Shown here in pieces: positions 34,317 to 43,454 of a stretch of 64,000 bases of DNA. The stretch lies in assembly GCF_013185185.1 (NCBI RefSeq), contig NZ_JAAZWE010000004.1, positions 79,758 through 143,757 on the forward strand. Reading direction: 5' to 3'. The notes beneath the pieces were generated by a model. That model was not told the origin of the DNA. It ran no database searches and saw nothing but the letters and a program-made list of their open reading frames with translations. The position numbers and the translations under genes were made by a program. The stretch is from Saccharibacillus endophyticus (GTDB lineage Bacteria; Bacillota; Bacilli; Paenibacillales; Paenibacillaceae). The stretch's first letter is position 1. Each line of letters starts with the position of its first letter.

Positions 34317-35171
34317 ATGGATTGGATGACGCGAATGAATGCGGCACTCGACTATATCGAGTCCCGTTTGACGGAAGAGATTTCTTATGCGGAGGCTGCG
34401 AAGAAAGCTTGCTGCCCCGCGCAGCATTTTCAACGGATGTTCGCCTTGGTGACGGATATTCCCTTGTCGGAGTACATCCGCCGCAGAAGGCTCACGCTGG
34501 CTGCCTTCGAGCTGCAGCACAGCCCGTCCAAAGTCGTCGATATCGCGCTCAAGTTCGGTTACGAATCGCCCGAAGCGTTCGCCCGAGCCTTCCAGCAGCT
34601 GCACGGCACGACGCCGACCCAAGCCCGAAGCATGGGGACGACGCTCAAAGCCTATCCCCGACTCACCTTTCAATTCATTTTAAAAGGAGCTACGGAAATG
34701 AACTATCGGATAGAAAAAGCAGGCGCATTTCGAACGGTAGGCGAGATGTTGACGGTAGACACGGAGCGCGCTTTTGAACAAATCCCGCTTCGCTGGTCCG
34801 AAGCCGCAGAAGACGGTTTGTTCGGAAGATTATTCGAAATCGGACGCTTCGACGCGCCGATCCGAGGACTTTTGGGCGTGCTGGCCGAAGGGAAATGGGG
34901 CCAAGCCGAGACCTTCGACTATCATTTGGCGATTGCCTCGGATGCGCCGCTGCCGGAAGGAATGGCCGAGCTGGTTTTTCCCGAAGCGCTTTGGGCGGTA
35001 TTCAGCGTGCCGGGTTCGCCGAACGGTCTTCAGGAAGCCTGGAAAAGGCTCTACACCGAATGGCTGCCGTCTTCCCCTTACGAGTTGGCGAATCTGCCTG
35101 CGGTGGAAGCCTATCTTCCGCCCGAGGAGAAGCGCAATGAATTATGGATTCCGGTAATTTCGAAAAGTTGA
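34317..35171 (+). CDS. AraC-type regulator with GyrI-like effector domain
   Basis: 284 aa. Residues ~5-105 are a double HTH AraC domain (ISYAEAAKKACCPAQHFQRMF; DIALKFGYESPEAFARAFQQLHGTTPTQAR). Residues ~125-284 form a GyrI/SOUL-type small-molecule binding domain (MNYRIEKAGAFRTVGEML ... ELWIPV). This is the Rob/BmrR-like plan: DNA binding plus a multidrug-sensing pocket. No obvious target gene lies next to it; it is followed by family A copy A5. ATG behind AAGGAGC. Confidence 0.88.
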   Translation: MDWMTRMNAALDYIESRLTEEISYAEAAKKACCPAQHFQRMFALVTDIPLSEYIRRRRLTLAAFELQHSPSKVVDIALKFGYESPEAFARAFQQLHGTTPTQARSMGTTLKAYPRLTFQFILKGATEMNYRIEKAGAFRTVGEMLTVDTERAFEQIPLRWSEAAEDGLFGRLFEIGRFDAPIRGLLGVLAEGKWGQAETFDYHLAIASDAPLPEGMAELVFPEALWAVFSVPGSPNGLQEAWKRLYTEWLPSSPYELANLPAVEAYLPPEEKRNELWIPVISKS

Positions 35172-35188
35172 GCGCCGGAACTCGACGC

Positions 35189-35376
35189 AGAGTGTCGAGA
35201 AGATCTAACGTAGCTGGAAGCGAGAAGACGGAGAGAGAAATTCAGTGAAAGACGCCTTTGAACTCGGAAAATTCCTTATTTAAATCTAATCCCTTTTCCG
35301 AGTGAGACAGCGAATTGAACGAATTTCTCTCGCACTCTTCTCGCTTCCCCCGCCGAAGTAACTTTCTCGACACTCT
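35189..35376 (+). repeat. Family A long-hairpin repeat, copy A5
   Basis: Outermost arms AGAGTGTCGAGAA/TTCTCGACACTCT, next arms GGAAGCGAGAAGA.. / ..TCTTCTCGCTTCC, inner arms ACTCGGAAAA/TTTTCCGAGT. Boxes CGCCTTTG, TTCCTTATT and GAGACAGCGA are retained. Nearly identical to A2 in the core (35206-35352). Confidence 0.9.
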
Positions 35377-35449
35377 GGCTGAGCGCTATCGTTCAGCTTT
35401 TTTTGCAGTAAAAAGGACGTGTATAATGGATGCCGAGGAGGTGCTTGGC

Positions 35450-35923
35450 ATGAATGAAATTCATAAAGGCAGCATCGAATTCGACGAAGAACCGCTTCCC
35501 GCCGAGGCGGTGACGGATCGCGAACTGCTTCGCAGCGCTTTGGAGACGTATAAGATTACGTATGACGCGCTGGAGCGCCTGACGGGTATCGGGCGCGCGG
35601 ATCTGGAGGCTTATCTGGAAGGCGTTACCGATCTTGAACATTTGGACGCCGAACAGCGGTTTTCCGGGCTTGGCCTGATTGCTTTTTTGGGGATGGGGAT
35701 CAATACGCCTCAGATTCTTCCGGAGGCGAGAGTGCTGGCCCTTATCGGAAACCTCGAAGAAGAGTACGGGTTCACGGCCGAAATGATCGCGCTCCAAAGC
35801 GGGCTTGAAACCTCGGATGTCGAACGTTTCCTCGCCGGACGCAAAGTCGCGGCCGAGAAACGTTTTAAACTGGGCGTAGCCGTATTGTTCCTGCATTTCC
35901 TGATCCATAAAGGAAAGGAGTAG
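35450..35923 (+). CDS. HTH-domain protein (unnamed Bacillales family)
   Basis: 157 aa acidic soluble protein. Two similar segments look like successive helix-turn-helix units: LRSALETYKITYDALERLTGIGRADLEAYLEG (split; ~28-60) and LEEEYGFTAEMIALQSGLETSDVERFLAG (~105-133). A hydrophobic C-terminus follows (LGVAVLFLHFLIHKGKE). Probably a DNA-binding regulator but of no named family. ATG 35450 is chosen behind GAGGAGGTG; a TATAAT box lies at 35422-35427. Ends before a GC-rich hairpin at 35941-35980. Confidence 0.7.
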   Translation: MNEIHKGSIEFDEEPLPAEAVTDRELLRSALETYKITYDALERLTGIGRADLEAYLEGVTDLEHLDAEQRFSGLGLIAFLGMGINTPQILPEARVLALIGNLEEEYGFTAEMIALQSGLETSDVERFLAGRKVAAEKRFKLGVAVLFLHFLIHKGKE

Positions 35924-35940
35924 AAGTTTTTTCAACGGAG

Positions 35941-35980
35941 GTTCGCGGCAGGGCCTGATCGCTTCGGGCCTGCTTTCCCG
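35941..35980 (+). terminator. Terminator-like hairpin after the HTH gene
   Basis: TCGCGGCAGGGCC...GGCCTGC with outer TCGCG/CGCGA; only a short T-tract. Confidence 0.5.
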
Positions 35981-35996
35981 CGACGCTTATTCACGG

Positions 35997-36503
35997 TCAA
36001 ATCGTCCGCCCCCGGCTCTCTACCAAGTTCGCCACCCAGTCGTCAAAAGCCCCAAATTCGCATTCTTCGATCCACTGCTCCGGAGGCACCTCCGGGTAAA
36101 ACACGCCGAAGCGCTCATCCCGATCGCTGCCCGGCCGGAATCCGCCGAAGTGCCCCAGCTTCGGAATCGAAATGCCCAGCAGCAGCTCCGGGTACAGATC
36201 TTTTCCGTAACCGTCGAATACCTGATGCGAAAAGGCTTGAATTTCGTCCGGTCCCAATACTTCGATCCCCGCAGTCAAAGGACCCACGAACAACTCTACC
36301 CCGCCGACCCCGATCAGGAAACGCTTATATTCAGCCGGAAGCTCGATCCCCGACTCTTTCTCAAATACCTCCAACGCTTGTCCGGTAAACGTTCTTTTTC
36401 GCATAAACCGATACGATTCGCCGTTATCCAGCTCGATGAATTGGCCTTCGCTGGCTCTGATCCAGGCGTTAATCTGATCGTAAGCTTCTATGATTCTCCA
36501 CAT
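35997..36503 (-). CDS. SMI1/KNR4 family protein
   Basis: 168 aa. The SMI1/KNR4 pattern is visible: ALEVFEKESGIELPAEYKRFLIGVGG (~50-75, split helix-turn with the LPxxYKxFL core), later FGVFYPEVP, and the C-terminal helix FGAFDDWVANLVES. In bacteria this fold is used mostly as immunity proteins against polymorphic toxins, but many are orphan. Start ATG 36503 has AGTGGAGGTC upstream; GTG 36521 is the alternative. Monocistronic. Confidence 0.75.
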   Translation of the reverse strand: MWRIIEAYDQINAWIRASEGQFIELDNGESYRFMRKRTFTGQALEVFEKESGIELPAEYKRFLIGVGGVELFVGPLTAGIEVLGPDEIQAFSHQVFDGYGKDLYPELLLGISIPKLGHFGGFRPGSDRDERFGVFYPEVPPEQWIEECEFGAFDDWVANLVESRGRTI

Positions 36504-36624
36504 CTCTCGTCCGACCTCCACTTCGCATTTACCAAGGGCGCTTCGCCCATGTTCAGACCTATAAGTATCCTTTTTGCCTATGTATAACGATTTCTTTCAT
36601 TGTAAACGCTTGAGGCCCAAACGC

Positions 36625-36659
36625 CAAAAAAACAAGCCGGCAAGTTCCCGACTTGTTTT
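36625..36659 (-). terminator. Terminator of the GH31 gene
   Basis: AACAAGTCGG/CCGGCTTGTT stem followed by seven T on the minus strand. Confidence 0.85.
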
Positions 36660-36680
36660 CCGACCGGTCGCAGCCGAGTG

Positions 36681-39122
36681 TTAACCCTTGAGCTTGAAAA
36701 CAGCCCCTTGACTCATATCCTGCACCTGAATCGTCAATCCGCCGGTCTGCGTATCAATGTACCAACCTTCCTGCCCGTGATCCGCCTCATCCTCCGTCAG
36801 CTCGGCCAGCCCTTCGATCTCCGAAGGCTTGAACGCCGTGCATACCAGAGCAAAACGCAGCAGATTGCGGTTCGCCGCATAGCCCCGACGCTCGTAGCGA
36901 TAACTCAGCTCCAATTCGTTTTCCCCGCCGCGCAGTTCGAATTGGATCGACGACGAGACGCCGCTGGCGTAATCGAAGCTTGAGCCGTCGTCTTCGTACA
37001 GACTGTAGCTTGTTTTAAAACCCGGCCGCGCCTTTGCTCCGTACACGCGCAGCGTCAGCGTCTCGTCCGTCCGATCGTCCGCATACAGCTTCGTTACGCC
37101 CTCCGCGATGACTGCACCGGATTTGATGTACAACGGCATAATGCTGAGCGGAGCGTGAGCCAAAATATGCCGTCCGCCCTGAATGATCTCGCCCGTCCAA
37201 TAATCGATCCACTCGCCTTCAGGCAGATAAACGGCGCGATGCTCGGTATCCGGCCGATAGATCGGTGCCGCCAGCACGTCGCTGCCCACCAGAAATTGGT
37301 CGCACAGATTGGTCACGTTCGGATCGTCCTGATATTCCAGGATCAGCGGACGCATCGGCGGCAATCCGTTCTCCGACGCTTCATGGAACAGATTGTACAG
37401 ATGCGGCATCCAGCGATAACGCAGGCCGATATATTCGCGCAAAATGCCTTCGATCTCCGGCCCGAACGACCACGGCTCCTGCCGCAGCGTGCCGATCGAC
37501 GAGTGGTTGCGGCAGTAAGGGAACAATACGCCCATCTGCGTCCAGCGCACCAGCAGCTCGGCCGACGTATGGTGCGCGAAGCCTCCGATATCCGGTCCGG
37601 AAAAAGCCAATCCCGACAGCCCCATATTGAGCACCATCGGCATGGCGAGCGCCATATGCTCCCAGAAGCTGCGGTTGTCGCCCGTCCAGACGGCCGCGTA
37701 ACGCTGGATGCCGGAGTAACCCGCCCGCGTCAGCACGAAAGGCCGCTGTCCGTCCATGTTCCTTTTCAACCCTTCGTACGTCGCTTTGGACATCAGCATG
37801 CCGTACAGATTGTGCAGCTCTTCGTGCGTCTTCGGATTGCCGTTGTTGCCGTGCATGACGTCGAGGTCCATCGTTTTGGAATTATTGAAAACGGCCGGCT
37901 CGTTCATGTCGTTCCAGATGCCGGGGATGCCGAGGTCCGTGTAGTATTTGTGCAGATTGCCCCACCATTCCGAAGCGGTATCATCCGTGAAATCGGGAAA
38001 CGCGCTCGTGCCCGGCCATACGTCTCCCAGGAAAATATCGCCTTCGAGCTTGCGGCTGAAATGGCCTTCTTCGACGCCTTGACGGTACACCGCGTATTTC
38101 GGGTCTTTTTTCACGCCGGGATCAACGATGGGCACGATTCGAATCCCCAGCGATTTAAGTTCGGCCATCATCGCTTGCGGATCGGGAAAACGCACCGGAT
38201 CGAACGTGAACACCCGATACTCGTCCATATAATGGATATCGAGGTAGATGACGTCGCACGGAATTTCTTTTTCCCGGAACGTCCGCGCCAGATGCAGCAC
38301 CTCGTTTTGATCCATGTAGCTGTAGCGCGACTGATGGTAGCCGAGCGCCCACTTCGGCGGCAGCGCGATGCGTCCGGTCAGTCCGGTATAATCTCGCACG
38401 ACCTCTTTCAAATCCGGTCCGTACACGAAATAGATATCATAGTCGCCCGTCGAGCAGCCGATCGTGTACGCGATGCCGTGCGAGCGCATATCGAAGTCGG
38501 TACGGCCCGGATTATCGAGGAAAATGCCGTACGACGAGCTGCCGTGCATATGGATCAGCAGCGGAATCGACTCGTACAGCGCTTCGATTTCCGGCATATG
38601 CGGCGCATAGACATCGGTGTTCCACATGGTGTAGCGCTCGCCGCGTTTATCGAGGAAGCTGGCTTTTTCGCCGAGTCCGTAAAAGTGGGAATCGCCCGGC
38701 ATATCGTACACCGAATGAATAGCGCCTCGCGGGTTCCAACTGATGTTGTTTTGCCGCGCGACCAGCCGTTCCTCAAGATCGAATACCGACAAGGCGGACG
38801 ACTTCTTTTCGATTTCCAGTACCAATTTGCCGCTGCTCAGCTTCCATGCCGAGTCGGTCTCTTCCACGGTCGCTTCGAGCGGTTCGTTGTCGCGAGGCAG
38901 TACGGCGATCGTAGAGGACAGGTTGACTTCTTTGCCCATAAATAGCTTCATCCGGAACATCTTCTCGCTCAAAAAAACAAAAGCCAACGACGCCCGTTCC
39001 CCTCTGCATACATACACGCCGTTCATATGCTCCAGCGCCAACGCTTTTCCGATCGTCCCCCACGCTTCCTGCACGATGATCGGTCCTACCCGGTCGGGGT
39101 GTATTGCTTCGCTCGTATCCAT
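36681..39122 (-). CDS. GH31 alpha-glucosidase
   Basis: 813 aa, no signal peptide. GH31 landmarks: N-terminal galactose-mutarotase-like domain (YGLGEKASFLDKRGERYTMWN, split), nucleophile D405 in GIWNDMNEPA, acid/base D482 in VWTGDNRSFWEHM, and C-terminal beta domains (GEWIDYWTGE). Such enzymes release alpha-glucose or xylose from oligosaccharides in the cytoplasm. ATG behind AAGGAGC; single gene with its own terminator. With the GH13 enzyme at 19-21 kb it shows an alpha-glucan-using lifestyle. Confidence 0.93.
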   Translation of the reverse strand: MDTSEAIHPDRVGPIIVQEAWGTIGKALALEHMNGVYVCRGERASLAFVFLSEKMFRMKLFMGKEVNLSSTIAVLPRDNEPLEATVEETDSAWKLSSGKLVLEIEKKSSALSVFDLEERLVARQNNISWNPRGAIHSVYDMPGDSHFYGLGEKASFLDKRGERYTMWNTDVYAPHMPEIEALYESIPLLIHMHGSSSYGIFLDNPGRTDFDMRSHGIAYTIGCSTGDYDIYFVYGPDLKEVVRDYTGLTGRIALPPKWALGYHQSRYSYMDQNEVLHLARTFREKEIPCDVIYLDIHYMDEYRVFTFDPVRFPDPQAMMAELKSLGIRIVPIVDPGVKKDPKYAVYRQGVEEGHFSRKLEGDIFLGDVWPGTSAFPDFTDDTASEWWGNLHKYYTDLGIPGIWNDMNEPAVFNNSKTMDLDVMHGNNGNPKTHEELHNLYGMLMSKATYEGLKRNMDGQRPFVLTRAGYSGIQRYAAVWTGDNRSFWEHMALAMPMVLNMGLSGLAFSGPDIGGFAHHTSAELLVRWTQMGVLFPYCRNHSSIGTLRQEPWSFGPEIEGILREYIGLRYRWMPHLYNLFHEASENGLPPMRPLILEYQDDPNVTNLCDQFLVGSDVLAAPIYRPDTEHRAVYLPEGEWIDYWTGEIIQGGRHILAHAPLSIMPLYIKSGAVIAEGVTKLYADDRTDETLTLRVYGAKARPGFKTSYSLYEDDGSSFDYASGVSSSIQFELRGGENELELSYRYERRGYAANRNLLRFALVCTAFKPSEIEGLAELTEDEADHGQEGWYIDTQTGGLTIQVQDMSQGAVFKLKG

Positions 39123-39502
39123 GTCTGCGTCAGCTCCTTGTTGGTTCGCTCTTCGCCGTGCCGTTCGCTGCGGCGAAGACGAGTATCGTATCGCTTTCCC
39201 GGCATCTCGTTATCCCTATTTCACCTTTATTTCGGCGGATGAATAATGGACGGATCGAAGCCGGAACGCTCTGTATGCACGGATATAGATAGAAGGTTCA
39301 AAATGAATATCAGCTTGCTTGTCCCGATTATCCCACCGCTTTTCGTCTTCGGCAATCGGAAAATTCGCGAATCCGGGTACAAGCCGCGCAATTCGGGGTA
39401 AAAGGGAGGGAGAAGGAAATGACCTGCCGGTCATTTCACGATTTGACGGATGACTTTTGCGATTCCCGAACTCATGACCATACTCGAAAGGGGCTGTTTT
39501 TC
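39123..39502. other. 380-bp divergent intergenic interval
   Basis: Between the minus-strand GH31 gene and the plus-strand TspO-like gene. I see no additional gene or strong hairpin. Confidence 0.45.
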
Positions 39503-40273
39503 TTGTCATCAACCTCGAAAAATCCGTACAAATGGTTAAACGCAATTCTTTTTATCGCGGTAATCGTCGTGAACGCGCTTGCCACCACGCTGCCGTTGGC
39601 CGGCCGCGACACCCGGGAGATCTCGGACATGTACAAAAACCTGCTGACTCCGGCAGGGTTCGCTTTCTCGATCTGGTCCGTGATCTACGTGCTGCTGCTC
39701 GGCTTCATCATTTACGCGTTCGTCGCCGAACGCAAAGGCCGGGCTTCCGCCGCCGCGCCGGGACCGCTGTTCGCCGTCACCTGCGTGCTGAACATGGCTT
39801 GGCTGTTCTGCTGGCATTACTTGCTGGTCGAACTGTCCGTCGTCGTCATGCTGCTGTTCCTCGTCACGCTGATTCTCATCTACCTGCGGACGCGTCTGGA
39901 TAACGAACGGCTTGAAGTGTTGGACATCCTGTTCGTAAAAGTCCCGTTCAGCATGTATCTGGGCTGGATCAGCGTCGCGACGATCGTCAACATCTCGGCT
40001 TTGTTCGCCAAACACGACTTCGGCACTTTCGGTCTCGGGGATGCAGGCTGGGCGATCGTCATGGTGATCGTAGCCGCCTTGCTGGCCTTCGCGATCGGTT
40101 TCCGCTTCCGCGACGGCGTATATCCGCTCGTCTTCGCTTGGGCACTGTACGCGATCTCGGTCGAACAATCCGACGCTTCGCAAGCGGTAAGCACGGCCGC
40201 TCTGGTGACTTCCATCGTGGTCGCTTTGTTCGCGATATGGATGTTCGTCCGCTCCGTCATGGATCGGGACTGA
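39503..40273 (+). CDS. TspO/MBR-like tryptophan-rich sensory protein, long form
   Basis: 256 aa with seven or eight membrane helices. The segment LTPAGFAFSIWSVIYVLLLGFIIYAF (split, residues ~48-73) is the TspO core (P-x-x-FxxxW). WLFCWHYLLVELSVVVMLLFLV and PFSMYLGWISVATIVN follow as in the long bacterial forms. TspO proteins bind tetrapyrroles and cholesterol-like ligands at membranes; the role of the long forms is unclear. Start is TTG at 39503, nine bases after AAAGGGG; there is no closer ATG. Ends in a strong hairpin and terminator. Confidence 0.8.
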   Translation: MSSTSKNPYKWLNAILFIAVIVVNALATTLPLAGRDTREISDMYKNLLTPAGFAFSIWSVIYVLLLGFIIYAFVAERKGRASAAAPGPLFAVTCVLNMAWLFCWHYLLVELSVVVMLLFLVTLILIYLRTRLDNERLEVLDILFVKVPFSMYLGWISVATIVNISALFAKHDFGTFGLGDAGWAIVMVIVAALLAFAIGFRFRDGVYPLVFAWALYAISVEQSDASQAVSTAALVTSIVVALFAIWMFVRSVMDRD

Positions 40274-40346
40274 AGGAAGGGCGGCGCGGAACTCGCCTTG
40301 TCGGGAGCTCGCTCGGAAGGTGGGAGCGGTTAGGCGGATTGTTCGA

Positions 40347-40400
40347 GCAGGGGCAGTCGTTCGGGCTTACCCGCCGTTCGCCTCGAACGACTGCCCCTGC
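40347..40400. repeat. Perfect 17-bp-arm hairpin
   Basis: GCAGGGGCAGTCGTTCG and its exact complement enclose a 20-nt GC-rich loop. It precedes the terminator of the TspO-like gene. Confidence 0.75.
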
Positions 40401-40416
40401 GGAGTTGTGCCGCGGG

Positions 40417-40445
40417 AAGCCGCTCCTTTGTGGGAGCGGCTTTTT
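40417..40445 (+). terminator. Terminator of the TspO-like gene
   Basis: AAGCCGCTCC-TTTGT-GGGAGCGGCTTTTT. Confidence 0.9.
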
Positions 40446-40540
40446 GCATGGATAGGGATCGCGCCCCACCCAACACCAAACCCGGGAAACAGATTCGACG
40501 TCGCTGCGCGGCCGAAACCGGAAAACAACAAATATTTCGG

Positions 40541-40615
40541 CTCGGCTCGGCTCGGCTCGGCTCGGCTCGGCTCGGCTCGGCTCGGCTCGGCTCGGCTCGG
40601 CTCGGCTCGGCTCGG
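40541..40615. repeat. CTCGG pentanucleotide microsatellite, 15 copies
   Basis: Fifteen perfect copies of CTCGG in a row with partial units on both sides (CGG before, CT after). Unit length is not a multiple of three and there is no gene on either strand. Confidence 0.95.
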
Positions 40616-40616
40616 C

Positions 40617-40830
40617 TAACGGATTGTATATACTTTAGAAGCCGAATCAACCCTCTTCGCGATTTTAACGGATCGTATTGCCGTTAGACGCTTACTTCCC
40701 CGCTTTTTCCGCAAAAATCAAGCCGATTCCTGCTCTAATCGTCACCTCGATCCGTTAAAAATCTCAAGCGGCTCCAAATCCCCTCTAAGCGTCGCCTCGA
40801 TCCGTTAGATTCTAACCCTTTTGTTAGACG
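40617..40830. repeat. Family D repeat cluster
   Basis: TAACGGATTG (40618), TAACGGATCGTAT...GACGCTTA (40668-40693), and the inverted forms TCGTCACCTCGATCCGTTA (~40738) and TAAGCGTCGCCTCGATCCGTTA (~40788). Direct and inverted copies face each other. Confidence 0.8.
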
Positions 40831-40877
40831 CTCGGCCTCCCGTCCGCCGCCTTCGCCTTTATCTTTGCTCCCCCTGC

Positions 40878-40909
40878 AAAAAAGCCGACTGCATAGAGCA
40901 GTCGGCTTG
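40878..40909 (-). terminator. Terminator of ridA
   Basis: GCCGACTGC/GCAGTCGGC stem followed by TTTTTT on the minus strand; a second hairpin GGCCGGAG/CTCCGGCC lies just before it. Confidence 0.85.
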
Positions 40910-41051
40910 ATTCGGCCGGAGAAACCTCCGGCCAGGGAAGGCCCAGCGGACGCAGGGGGATTCGTGCAGGAGTAAAACTTCCCCCGGAGCCCGCGCCCGC
41001 CTTCCCGCACGCCCGGTTTCAAGCGTCCGAGTCAAAAGGCCGCTCCCGAAA

Positions 41052-41441
41052 TCACTCGGCGAGCGCGATGACTTCGACTTCAACGAGAGCGTCCTTCGGC
41101 AGACGAGCCACTTCGATCGTGCTGCGCGCCGGGAACGGCTCGCTGAAGAACGTGCCGTACACCGCGTTCGCCGCGGCGAAATCGTTCATGTCTTTCAGGA
41201 ACATCGTTGCTTTCACGACGCGATCCAGACCGCTGCCTGCCGCTTCGAGCAGAGCGCGGACATTTTCCAGCGATTGCTTGGCTTGCGCCTCAACGCCGCC
41301 GGACGGGAATTCGCCCGTCGCAGGGTCCAGTCCAAGCTGTCCGGAAGCAAAAATGAATCCGTTCGCCGCAACGGCTTGCGAGTAAGGTCCGATTGCGCTT
41401 GGTGCTTGGTCGGTAACGATCGGCTTTTTAGTGTTCGACAT
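41052..41441 (-). CDS. ridA: RidA family enamine/imine deaminase
   Basis: 129 aa, the normal length. AIGPYSQAV (residues ~16-24), FIFASGQLGLDPATGE and the C-terminal PARSTIEVARLPKDALVEVEVIA with the key Arg (R106 region) are all present. RidA hydrolyses reactive 2-aminoacrylate and other enamines produced by PLP enzymes, protecting the cell. Trimer in the cytoplasm. ATG with AAAAGGATG. Monocistronic with its own terminator. Confidence 0.93.
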   Translation of the reverse strand: MSNTKKPIVTDQAPSAIGPYSQAVAANGFIFASGQLGLDPATGEFPSGGVEAQAKQSLENVRALLEAAGSGLDRVVKATMFLKDMNDFAAANAVYGTFFSEPFPARSTIEVARLPKDALVEVEVIALAE

Positions 41442-41749
41442 ATGATCCCATCCTTTTCGGCTCGTAATATAATCTGCTGGCTAAAAAGCGTTTGAAACGC
41501 TTTGTTCCGCTTCGCATATAGGCCTATTTTAAGCGGTGAACCGCCTTCTCGCAAGCCGTCCGCGAAGGACGGACGCCGCTTACGAGTATGCAAAATCGCA
41601 ATATCCGGTTTTTTCAAGCCCCCGCAGTCTTTCGTCTAATCAAACGTCGCAATAATGAAGCGCTTGTGCGTTTTCCGATTAACCCCCTGCGTCCAACCGT
41701 AACGGAAAATACAAGCAGCAATCCGCCGAGCAGCCGTCTGAAACACGAC
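41442..41749. other. 300-bp intergenic interval upstream of ridA
   Basis: Holds a TTATATTAC stretch that could be the ridA -10 region (~41464) and nothing else that I can support. Confidence 0.4.
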
Positions 41750-41790
41750 AAAAAGCCGCAGCCCGGATAAACGAATCATCCGGCAGCGGC
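41750..41790 (-). terminator. Terminator of the histidine kinase gene
   Basis: GCCGCTGCCGGATGA...TATCCGGGCTGCGGC with TTTTT on the minus strand. Confidence 0.85.
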
Positions 41791-41824
41791 AAAATAGGCA
41801 TCCGATATCGCGAAACCCGCATTT

Positions 41825-43219
41825 TCAGGAGAGCGGCAAGAACAGCGCAAAGGTACTCCCTTTTCCTTCCGCGCTCTCCACACGAATAAATCCGCCAAGC
41901 AAACGTGCCAAATCCCGACTGATCGACAAACCAAGACCCGTTCCGCCATATTTTTTGCTCACCGTGCTGTCGGCCTGTTGAAAAGCTTCGAAGATCGTAA
42001 AATGCTTCTCCGCCGCAATGCCGATCCCCGTATCGCGAACCGCGAAAACGACCCATTCCCCTTTTAACTGCGGCTCCTCGGCCTTGTAGATATTCAGCTC
42101 CACTTTGCCCGTCTCCGTGAACTTGAACGCATTCGCGAGCAGATTGCGCAAGATTTGCTGGAGTCGCTGCGGATCGGAACAGATCGTATCGGGCAGGTCT
42201 TCCTCCACCCGGATATCGAACGTTAATTGCTTGCGCTCGGCGGTAAGCTCGAAATACGGACCGACCCAAGTCGGAATCTCGACCAGACTGATATCTTCGG
42301 TGACCACTTCCAACTTGCCCGCTTCGACTTTGGACAGATCGAGAATATCGTTGATGATTTTAAGCAAATCCTCGCCCGAGTGGAAAATGAGCTGTCCGTA
42401 GCGGTGCATCTCCTCGCTGCTCGTATCTTCGGCCGAATCCGAGATGAACTGCGCCAGATTAATGATGCTGTTCAACGGCGTCCGAAGCTCATGCGACATA
42501 TTGGCCAAAAATTCCGATTTGTACTGCGAGGCGAGCTGAAGCTGCTTGGCCCGGTCTTCCAAAACGGCTTTGTTTTTCTCAAGTTCCTCCGTTTGCTGAC
42601 GAAGCAGCCGATTCAATTTGCCGAGTTCGACGGCGCGATGCTGATCCTTTTGAAAATCCCTTAGGATAAAAGCGAAGAACGAACACAGCAAAAGGCTGGT
42701 CGGCAGCGTGTAAGGCAAGATATGCAGCAGATATTCATCCGCGGGAATAACGCCGAAAATCGCGATATTCACGCAATTCAGCACGTTTATAACGACAAGC
42801 GCAACGGCCGCCTGCCGCAAAAAGCTCCAGTTCACGCTGCGGAGCCAACTATTCAGTAACGCTCCCACGAAGCCCAAAATCGTCAAATTAATAAAACCGG
42901 CCAACGCCGCGTCGGTAAAACCAAAAGCAAAACGCGTCAATCCGATGCCTAACCCGACGACAAAGACGACAGGCGAGCGTTGATACACGAATATGGCAAT
43001 CAATAGCGGAACGATGCGCATATCGAAAATAATGCCTTCGCGCAATTCAAAACCGAAAAACGTAGCCGACCAACCGCCTGCGATCAACAACAAAACCGAG
43101 CCTATGTATTTCACGACACCCGACGTGCGGTAAATCGCATATTTGTAGATGAGATTGGCGATATAAGCAAACGTAACGAGAACCGCCATGTTTTGAATGA
43201 ACATTTTGGAAAATTCCAT
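41825..43219 (-). CDS. Membrane sensor histidine kinase with 5TM-LYT-type N-domain
   Basis: 464 aa. About six N-terminal membrane helices (MFIQNMAVLVTFAYIANLIY, YIGSVLLLIAGGWSATFF and others) with the glycine-rich family of 5TMR_LYT sensors. Then a coiled coil (LGKLNRLLRQQTEELEKNK), HisKA (SHELRTPLNSI, His ~243) and HATPase_c (N box LLANAFKFT, G1 DTGIGI, G2 GGTGLGLSI). It autophosphorylates on His; no response regulator is encoded beside it, so it is an orphan kinase. ATG 43219 with AGAGGCGAAG upstream. It could feed a phosphorelay (inference). Confidence 0.9.
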   Translation of the reverse strand: MEFSKMFIQNMAVLVTFAYIANLIYKYAIYRTSGVVKYIGSVLLLIAGGWSATFFGFELREGIIFDMRIVPLLIAIFVYQRSPVVFVVGLGIGLTRFAFGFTDAALAGFINLTILGFVGALLNSWLRSVNWSFLRQAAVALVVINVLNCVNIAIFGVIPADEYLLHILPYTLPTSLLLCSFFAFILRDFQKDQHRAVELGKLNRLLRQQTEELEKNKAVLEDRAKQLQLASQYKSEFLANMSHELRTPLNSIINLAQFISDSAEDTSSEEMHRYGQLIFHSGEDLLKIINDILDLSKVEAGKLEVVTEDISLVEIPTWVGPYFELTAERKQLTFDIRVEEDLPDTICSDPQRLQQILRNLLANAFKFTETGKVELNIYKAEEPQLKGEWVVFAVRDTGIGIAAEKHFTIFEAFQQADSTVSKKYGGTGLGLSISRDLARLLGGFIRVESAEGKGSTFALFLPLS

Positions 43220-43454
43220 CTCTTCGCCTCTGTTTCCTGGATCTCCCGCTCCGGCATTGTTGAGCCCATCATACCACGAAGTTTCGGTTGCGGATATATT
43301 CACCATTTTTCGAACGTATGATCTTTTATTCTTATACACGATACATTTTTTGTCAAGAAAAAAGCAGATTTGATGAGTCGTTTCCGAACGTTTCCGCGCC
43401 GCCCCCGAATTTGCTATGATGAAGCTATCTTGAATTCAAGGAGGTTTCACGCCG

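Noticed and set aside
37155..38945. A ~600-codon open frame antisense to the GH31 gene
   Set aside because: His/Arg-rich shadow of a GC-rich gene with strong conserved motifs on the other strand.
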